Origin: Candidatus Omnitrophota bacterium
Lineage (GTDB): Bacteria; Omnitrophota; Gorgyraeia; Gygaellales; Profunditerraquicolaceae
Assembly: GCA_028719265.1 (NCBI GenBank)
Contig: JAQUKF010000034.1
Location: forward strand, 1-10,731
Reading direction: 5' to 3'
Length of the DNA: 10,731 nucleotides
In this document: positions 6,975 to 10,731 of the stretch, one piece after another
How positions within the stretch are numbered: position 1 is the first letter of the stretch
Layout of the letters: the number at the start of each line of letters is the position of its first letter
Notes under the pieces: model-generated
Seen by the model: only the letters and a program-made list of their open reading frames with translations
Told to the model about the DNA's origin: nothing
The model's database searches: none
Translations under genes and position numbers: made by a program

Positions 6975-8065
6975 GAAAGTATTTGTTCGTCGTTTTGATC
7001 ATGGCAGGTATTTTGTTGTTGGCAGCCGGTTCCTCTTTTGCCTGCAGCGATTTTCAACTGAAAGCCGAGGATGGCACGATTGTAGTAGGCCGTTCCATGG
7101 AGTATCCGGTGGATCTTCATTCTAACGCGGTGATCGTCCCTGCCGGCAATGAGTTCATCAGTATCGACGATAAGGGTAATAAAGGCATCGCCTGGAAGAA
7201 CAAATACGGTTTCCTGGGGATAGACGCCTTTGGCGTGCCTAATACATACCTGGATGGTTTTAACGAGAAAGGCTTGTCATACGGCGCGTTGATGTTTACC
7301 GGCGCAAAGTACCAGCCGGCGCTTGAAGGCAAGTTTGTTACGGTCAGCGATCTCGGTTCATGGATACTGGGGAACTTCGCTACGGTGGATGAAGTGCGCG
7401 AGGCTTTAAAGAAAGTCAACGTTTCCGGAATAAGCATAAAGGAGGCTGGCGGAGAAGTGTATTTGCATGTCGCCGTGCATGATGCCTCCGGTAAGAGTCT
7501 GGTGATCGAGTTTATCGATGGGAAAGTAAATGTTTACGATAACCCTCTCGGAGTAATGACCAACCGGCCGGATTTTCCCTGGCAGATCAACAACCTGCGT
7601 AATTACATCAATCTGGATGCTAACGACCGTAATGAGAAAACGATCGGCGGGATCAAGATCGAGCCTACCGGGGTAGGCAGCGGGATGCTCGGCCTGCCCG
7701 GAGATTGGACCCCGCCATCGCGTTTCGTGCGCCTTGCCCTATGTGTTGACCAAGCTTTGCCTGTGGAGGGTGCAGATCAAGCGGTGAATCTGGCTCAGCA
7801 TATCCTTAATGTCGTAGATATCCCCAAGGGCCTGATCAAGGAGAATCCCGAGCCGCTTGTCAGACTTGATGGGTATGCGCAATGGGTAGTGATCAAGGAT
7901 CTTACTAACAAGGTGCTTTATTACAAGACATACGAAAACACGCTTCTTAAAAAGGTAGATTTGAAGGGATTTGATCTTGCCCCGGGGACAGGGGAGCGCT
8001 CGATAGCCATTGACGATAAACAGCAGAGCGTTACTGATGTAACCGGGCAGCTTAAGCTAAGGTAA
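6968..8065 (+). CDS. Exported choloylglycine hydrolase / penicillin V acylase family (Ntn hydrolase, C59)
   Basis: A 365-residue linear-amide C-N hydrolase. Residues 1-25 are a signal peptide (RKYLFVVLIMAGILLLAAG) ending SSFA, so signal peptidase cleavage would expose Cys26 as the N-terminal nucleophile, the usual way this family is activated in Gram-negatives. Other expected residues: Arg42 in VGRSMEY (Glu at 45 as in Gram-negative acylases), GFNEKGL, Asn199 in TNRPDFPWQ, and Arg252 in PPSRFVRL. Family enzymes split bile-salt amides, penicillin V or N-acyl homoserine lactones; the substrate here cannot be read. An environmental cell would fit an acyl-amide or quorum-signal substrate better than bile. 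It starts with ATG 6968 inside the end of the sirtuin gene, with AAGGAGG at 6957-6963, so the two are translated from one message. Confidence 0.88.
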   Translation: MLRKYLFVVLIMAGILLLAAGSSFACSDFQLKAEDGTIVVGRSMEYPVDLHSNAVIVPAGNEFISIDDKGNKGIAWKNKYGFLGIDAFGVPNTYLDGFNEKGLSYGALMFTGAKYQPALEGKFVTVSDLGSWILGNFATVDEVREALKKVNVSGISIKEAGGEVYLHVAVHDASGKSLVIEFIDGKVNVYDNPLGVMTNRPDFPWQINNLRNYINLDANDRNEKTIGGIKIEPTGVGSGMLGLPGDWTPPSRFVRLALCVDQALPVEGADQAVNLAQHILNVVDIPKGLIKENPEPLVRLDGYAQWVVIKDLTNKVLYYKTYENTLLKKVDLKGFDLAPGTGERSIAIDDKQQSVTDVTGQLKLR

Positions 8066-8067
8066 AC

Positions 8068-8109
8068 GCTTGATAAGAGAGGAAGACTGAAGGCCGGCAG
8101 TCAAGCTTT
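8068..8109 (+). terminator. Hairpin after the choloylglycine hydrolase-family gene, terminator candidate
   Basis: GCTTGA 8068-8073 pairs perfectly with TCAAGC 8101-8106, and inside it GACTG 8085-8089 can pair with CAGTC 8098-8102 across an eight-base loop (the two stems share two bases, so they compete or partly merge). Only three T follow, so termination may be weak. It sits just where the operon should end, before the regulator's own promoter. Confidence 0.35.
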
Positions 8110-8128
8110 AGAATCAGGAAATTATGAC

Positions 8129-8169
8129 TGTTAAGTATAGATTAAATATTTTGTATTTGTTAAATAATA
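8129..8169 (+). promoter_or_regulatory. Putative operator upstream of the XRE-cupin regulator
   Basis: Two copies of a TGTTAA half-site in the same direction: TGTTAAGTATAG at 8129-8140 and TGTTAAATAATA at 8158-8169, starts 29 bases apart. The stretch also reads as an imperfect inverted repeat (GTTAAGTAT 8130-8138 against ATACTTGAC 8166-8174, eight of nine). The first copy recurs exactly at 8790-8801. The second copy ends one base before the -35 box, a place that suits either activation or repression. Binding by the adjacent regulator is inference. Confidence 0.5.
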
Positions 8170-8170
8170 C

Positions 8171-8199
8171 TTGACAGGTTGAACTTTACGATATATACT
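8171..8199 (+). promoter_or_regulatory. Sigma-70-type promoter of the XRE-cupin regulator
   Basis: A perfect -35 TTGACA at 8171-8176 and TATACT at 8194-8199, with a 17-base spacer: the best promoter in the window. The start of transcription would fall near 8206, directly on the GGAGG at 8206-8210, leaving a leader of only about ten bases before ATG 8216. Confidence 0.7.
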
Positions 8200-8215
8200 T
8201 TCTTTGGAGGAAAAG

Positions 8216-8767
8216 ATGAAGATCGTAGGCGTGAACATAAAAAGGTTAAGGGAAGACAAGGGTATGACCTTGAGGGCGCTTGCCAAGCAGTTGAATGTCA
8301 GCGCCAGCTTTCTCTCTCAGGTTGAGACCGGCAAGGCCTCCCCGTCCCTTTCAACCTTGAAGAACATCGCCGATACCCTTTCGACTACGATCGGCAGCCT
8401 GATCGGAGAGGGGCAGAAGGTTGATGATAACCCGGTAGTCAGGGCAGGCGAACGCAAGCATTTGAATGAAGCTGAAAAAGGTATCAACCTTTATTTATTG
8501 ACCTCCCAGGATGATAACAAGCAGATGGAGCCTTTATTGTTCAGGCTGGCTGGAAAGGCAACCTCCGGGAGCACCTCTTACCGGCATTTTGGCCAGGAGT
8601 TTGTCTTGGTGCTTAAAGGCGTCATCGAGATCACCCTGAATGATACAGTCTATGTTTTAAGAAAGGGGGACAGTATTTATTTTAATTCCAATGTACCGCA
8701 TTCATTCAAGAATATAACCAAGGAAGAGGCGGAGGCTGTCTGGGTAGTTACTCCTCCGACATTCTAA
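8216..8767 (+). CDS. XRE-family transcriptional regulator with C-terminal cupin domain
   Basis: A 183-residue regulator. Residues about 5-60 are a helix-turn-helix of the XRE/Cro type (IKRLREDKGMTLRALAKQL, then SASFLSQVETGKASPSLSTL as the recognition part). Residues about 100-180 are a cupin-2 barrel (HFGQEFVLVLKGVIEITL, LRKGDSIYFNSNVPHSFKN) that in relatives such as PuuR senses a small ligand, often an amino acid, polyamine or metal-bound metabolite. It acts in the cytoplasm on DNA. Start: ATG 8216, five bases after GGAGG; the in-frame TTG at 8204 overlaps that site and lies at or upstream of the likely transcription start. It has its own promoter and a terminator at its 3' end, and shared operator-like sites flank it on both sides, pointing to self-control and control of the M20 gene. 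Confidence 0.88.
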   Translation: MKIVGVNIKRLREDKGMTLRALAKQLNVSASFLSQVETGKASPSLSTLKNIADTLSTTIGSLIGEGQKVDDNPVVRAGERKHLNEAEKGINLYLLTSQDDNKQMEPLLFRLAGKATSGSTSYRHFGQEFVLVLKGVIEITLNDTVYVLRKGDSIYFNSNVPHSFKNITKEEAEAVWVVTPPTF

Positions 8768-8781
8768 GGGTAATTTTTTTT
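8748..8781 (+). terminator. Rho-independent terminator of the XRE-cupin regulator
   Basis: TTAC 8748-8751 pairs with GTAA 8770-8773 and, after a one-base bulge, CCT 8753-8755 pairs with AGG 8767-8769. The loop is 11 bases, and the stem is followed by eight T at 8774-8781. It begins inside the last codons of the regulator, and it implies that the M20 gene needs its own promoter. Confidence 0.5.
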
Positions 8782-8789
8782 CAGGGTTT

Positions 8790-8821
8790 TGTTAAGTATA
8801 GTTTAAGATTGTTAAACAATA
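8790..8821 (+). promoter_or_regulatory. Second copy of the putative operator, upstream of the M20 gene
   Basis: TGTTAAGTATAG at 8790-8801, identical to 8129-8140 (16 of 17 bases match when extended through TTAA), followed by TGTTAAACAATA at 8810-8821, starts 20 bases apart, about two helical turns. GTTTAA 8801-8806 and TTAAAC 8812-8817 also form a perfect inverted repeat. A -10-like TATAAC lies at 8822-8827, and I see no good -35 at the right distance. That suits a promoter that needs an activator, although TATAGT at 8797-8802 could be another -10 covered by the site. Confidence 0.5.
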
Positions 8822-8839
8822 TATAACAGGAGGTATGAG

Positions 8840-10057
8840 ATGAGAGAGATATTGAAGGCCAAGGCAGACGGGTTAAGTGAGCCGCTTGATAAGTTTTCCC
8901 GCAAGATAGCGGATTGTAATATTTCCGGTTCCTGCGGTAAAGAGCTGGGAGGTCTTATCCTGAATGAGATGAAGGATCTGGGTTTCGATAAGTTAACCGA
9001 GGATAAGGCGGGTAACCTGATCGGGGTAATAAAGGGATATAAGAACAAAGGCGCTTTGGTGCTTGTTTCACATCTGGATATTCCGTCGCAGGGTGAACAG
9101 AAGGCCGAGGATTACCTTAAAAGCGGGATAGTTAAATTCAAAGCGGGGGTAATCTCCGGTTTATATGCCGGGGCGTTGATGAAAAGGTCGCTCCTGCCGT
9201 TGACCGGGGACCTGATCGTCTGCTGCGTGCCAAGGACCGAATGCTGCGATTACGGGATAAGGTATTTGTTCGGCAATTATTTGAAGACAAAGCTTAAGAA
9301 GATACACGGGGTGGTCCTTTGCGAGCCGACGGGTTTCAATGTCTGCCTGGGGCATAAGGGCAGGATAGAGTACGAGATAATCGTAAAAGGCCGCCTGAAC
9401 AGGAATTTCGTGGAAAACCGGGGGATGAATATGCTGGGGACAATGTTCCCCTTGATAAGCGAATTAGAGAAGCTCTCCAAGCGCCTGCCCAGCGATTCCA
9501 GCCTCGGCTATTCCAACCTTAGGATTAAAGATGTAAGGTACAGCGGCTATCAGCCGGAGGATAAGGTGAATGAGTTCAGGGTTGTGGTGGACAGGGTATT
9601 GATCCCCGAGGAGAGTTTAAGCGGCATCCTGGATAAGGCAAAGAGCATAGCCAAGAACGTATATAAAGGGGAGCCGGATGTGGTCATCAACACGGCGCTG
9701 GCGCGGGAGAAGGTAAAGACGGATTCCGGGCTTGAGCTTGCTTCTGAAAAGGAATTTAAGCCCTGGACAATGGAAAGTCATCATCCGTTGGCCCTGGAGT
9801 CGCTTAAGAGCCTGACCGAGAACGGATTTAAATCCTCTTTCGGATATTGGAAGAAGATCACCACCGAAGGCTCATATACTTATGCCCAGCTGCGCATCCC
9901 GACGATCGGATTCGGCGCGGGATTGGAAGAGATGATAGATTCAGGTATGGAAACTTTGGGCATCGATAAGCTGGAGAAGGCGGTATATGGCCTGGGCTTG
10001 ATCATCCAGAGGAACATCGGGGTGCCGACATTCGGCTGGAGTTCAGATGAAATATAA
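8840..10057 (+). CDS. M20-family metallopeptidase-like protein (YgeY-like), active site degenerate
   Basis: A 405-residue protein matching E. coli YgeY (M20: ArgE/DapE group) in length and order: SHLDIPSQG with His78 and Asp80, YAG helix, VPRTEC at 130-135, CEPTGFNVCLGHKGRIE around 161-177, a lid/dimer domain at about 180-300, VVDRVLIPEE, and IPTIGFGAG near the end. By eye several key residues are gone. The bridging Asp of the GRGxxD motif is Lys (KFKAG, 99-103). The EE pair reads R-T or T-E around 132-134. The lid His reads Asn. The final HxxxE ligand reads Asp367 to Glu371. Six cysteines (128, 129, 135, 136, 161, 169) cluster on these loops. It may be inactive, or may use another metal site. 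No signal peptide. AGGAGG lies at 8828-8833 before ATG 8840. It overlaps the kinase gene by 11 bases. Confidence 0.8.
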   Translation: MREILKAKADGLSEPLDKFSRKIADCNISGSCGKELGGLILNEMKDLGFDKLTEDKAGNLIGVIKGYKNKGALVLVSHLDIPSQGEQKAEDYLKSGIVKFKAGVISGLYAGALMKRSLLPLTGDLIVCCVPRTECCDYGIRYLFGNYLKTKLKKIHGVVLCEPTGFNVCLGHKGRIEYEIIVKGRLNRNFVENRGMNMLGTMFPLISELEKLSKRLPSDSSLGYSNLRIKDVRYSGYQPEDKVNEFRVVVDRVLIPEESLSGILDKAKSIAKNVYKGEPDVVINTALAREKVKTDSGLELASEKEFKPWTMESHHPLALESLKSLTENGFKSSFGYWKKITTEGSYTYAQLRIPTIGFGAGLEEMIDSGMETLGIDKLEKAVYGLGLIIQRNIGVPTFGWSSDEI

Positions 10058-10731
10058 AAGGAACAAGATCAATATACTGGCGTTAAATTGCGGAAGCTCC
10101 TCTCTGAAGTAAAAGATAATCAGTATGCCGGATGAAAGGTGCCTGGTGGAAGGAGAGGCCGAACGGCTGGGGGCTAAGACGCAAGATACATCTTTGATCT
10201 CGCATTCGGTCCTGGGCAGGAAGAGAGTTATTAAAACCAGGCTAAACGATCACTCTGAGGCTTTGAAGAAGATTTTTGAGCTGGTTGAATCTGACGAACG
10301 GCAGAATAAGGATGCGTCTTTCGATGTGCTCGCGCACCGTTATGTGCATCCGGGAAGCCTTTTTACCAAGCCAGTCAGGATAGACGCGCCTGTTTTAAGA
10401 AAATTGAAAGAGACCTTGGGCCTGGCGGCAATCCACAACCCGATCATCTACCGGTTGATGGAGTTTTGCGCCAGGGAGTATGGTTCCTTTAAACAGTTCG
10501 CCGTATTCGATACCGAGTTTCATAAGGATATCCCTTCTGAATTCTCAACTTACGCTCTCCCGGCGGGGATATCCAGGAAATACGGGTTGAGGAAGATAGG
10601 TTTCCACGGCCTGTCGCATAAATACGTGATGCAGGAGGCCTGCAGGTCCCTGGGCAGGGACGTTAAGCTGCAGAAGATAATCAGCTGTCATTTGGGCACG
10701 GGAGGCTCAAGCGTCTGCGCGATAGAACGCG
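10047..10731 (+). CDS. Acetate kinase-family protein, interrupted by in-frame TAA, 3'-partial
   Basis: The reading from ATG 10047 gives the acetate kinase (ASKHA) start ILALNCGSSSLK (phosphate-1 motif, Asn14), then TAA at 10110-10112 (codon 22), then an uninterrupted match to the window end: AHRYVHPG (Arg98), AAIHNP, AVFDTEFHKDIP (Asp155), YALPAGISRKYGLRKIGFHGLSH (His187), and SCHLGTGGSSV (215-222). Acetate kinase makes ATP and acetate from acetyl phosphate. Two motifs differ from the usual: VHGG reads VHPG, and HLGNG reads HLGTG. The normal residue at codon 22 is aromatic, so one base change (TAT or TAC to TAA) explains the stop. ATG 10047 has GGAG at 10038-10041 and overlaps the M20 gene, so that start is real by context. 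Restart at ATG 10125 would lose the phosphate-1 motif. It is a pseudogene, an assembly error or a read-through gene; another acyl-phosphate kinase is possible. Confidence 0.75.

Noticed and set aside
8129..8821. The repeated TGTTAAGTATAG as ends of a mobile element carrying the regulator
   Set aside because: There is no transposase or integrase, no inverted terminal structure and no target duplication; the copies sit at promoter positions.
10110..10112. TAA read as an amino acid by a changed genetic code
   Set aside because: Several intact genes here end naturally at TAA (P-type ATPase, racemase, sirtuin, acylase, regulator, M20), so TAA is a stop in this organism.

Overview
The window comes from a Gram-negative (lipid A-making) bacterium of roughly balanced base composition. 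It carries lpxA, a predicted lipoprotein and a signal-peptide Ntn hydrolase, and it freely uses ATA and AGG codons. Everything real is on the + strand, with tight spacing, good GGAG-type ribosome sites and no tRNA, rRNA, insertion sequence or CRISPR array. The flavour is that of an uncultured PVC/Omnitrophota-like genome, but this is a guess from style, not something the sequence proves.

Layout. (1) 1-857: lpxA, entering from the left and broken by a frameshift in a run of seven G. (2) 888-1709: a PMT-like SAM methyltransferase. (3) 1745-4186 and 4205-4471: a complete P3A-type (proton) P-type ATPase followed 18 nt later by a small two-helix AtpZ/AtpI-like membrane protein. (4) 4563-5414: a YgeA-like aspartate/glutamate racemase with an unusual lipoprotein signal. 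(5) 5415-5575: a possibly structured leader, then 5576-6151: an iron-sulfur-flavoprotein-like reductase. (6) 6192-6974 and 6968-8065: a Sir2 deacylase overlapping an exported choloylglycine hydrolase/penicillin V acylase-family enzyme. (7) 8066-10731: an apparently self-contained regulatory unit. An XRE-cupin regulator has its own near-consensus promoter and terminator. It is followed by a YgeY-like M20 protein and an acetate-kinase-family gene that overlaps the M20 gene and runs out of the window.

The last unit is the most interesting. The same 12-base word TGTTAAGTATAG, followed by a second TGTTAA half-site, lies upstream of the regulator and again upstream of the M20 gene. This looks like one regulator acting on itself and on a two-gene target operon. 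Both target proteins are odd. The M20 protein keeps the family fold but has lost the bridging Asp and the last His ligand, and it has six cysteines around the active-site loops. The kinase gene has an in-frame TAA at codon 22, just after its first phosphate motif, and altered VHGG and HLGNG motifs, yet stays open for more than 200 further codons. Either the operon is decaying, or the assembly holds errors, or these are repurposed paralogues.
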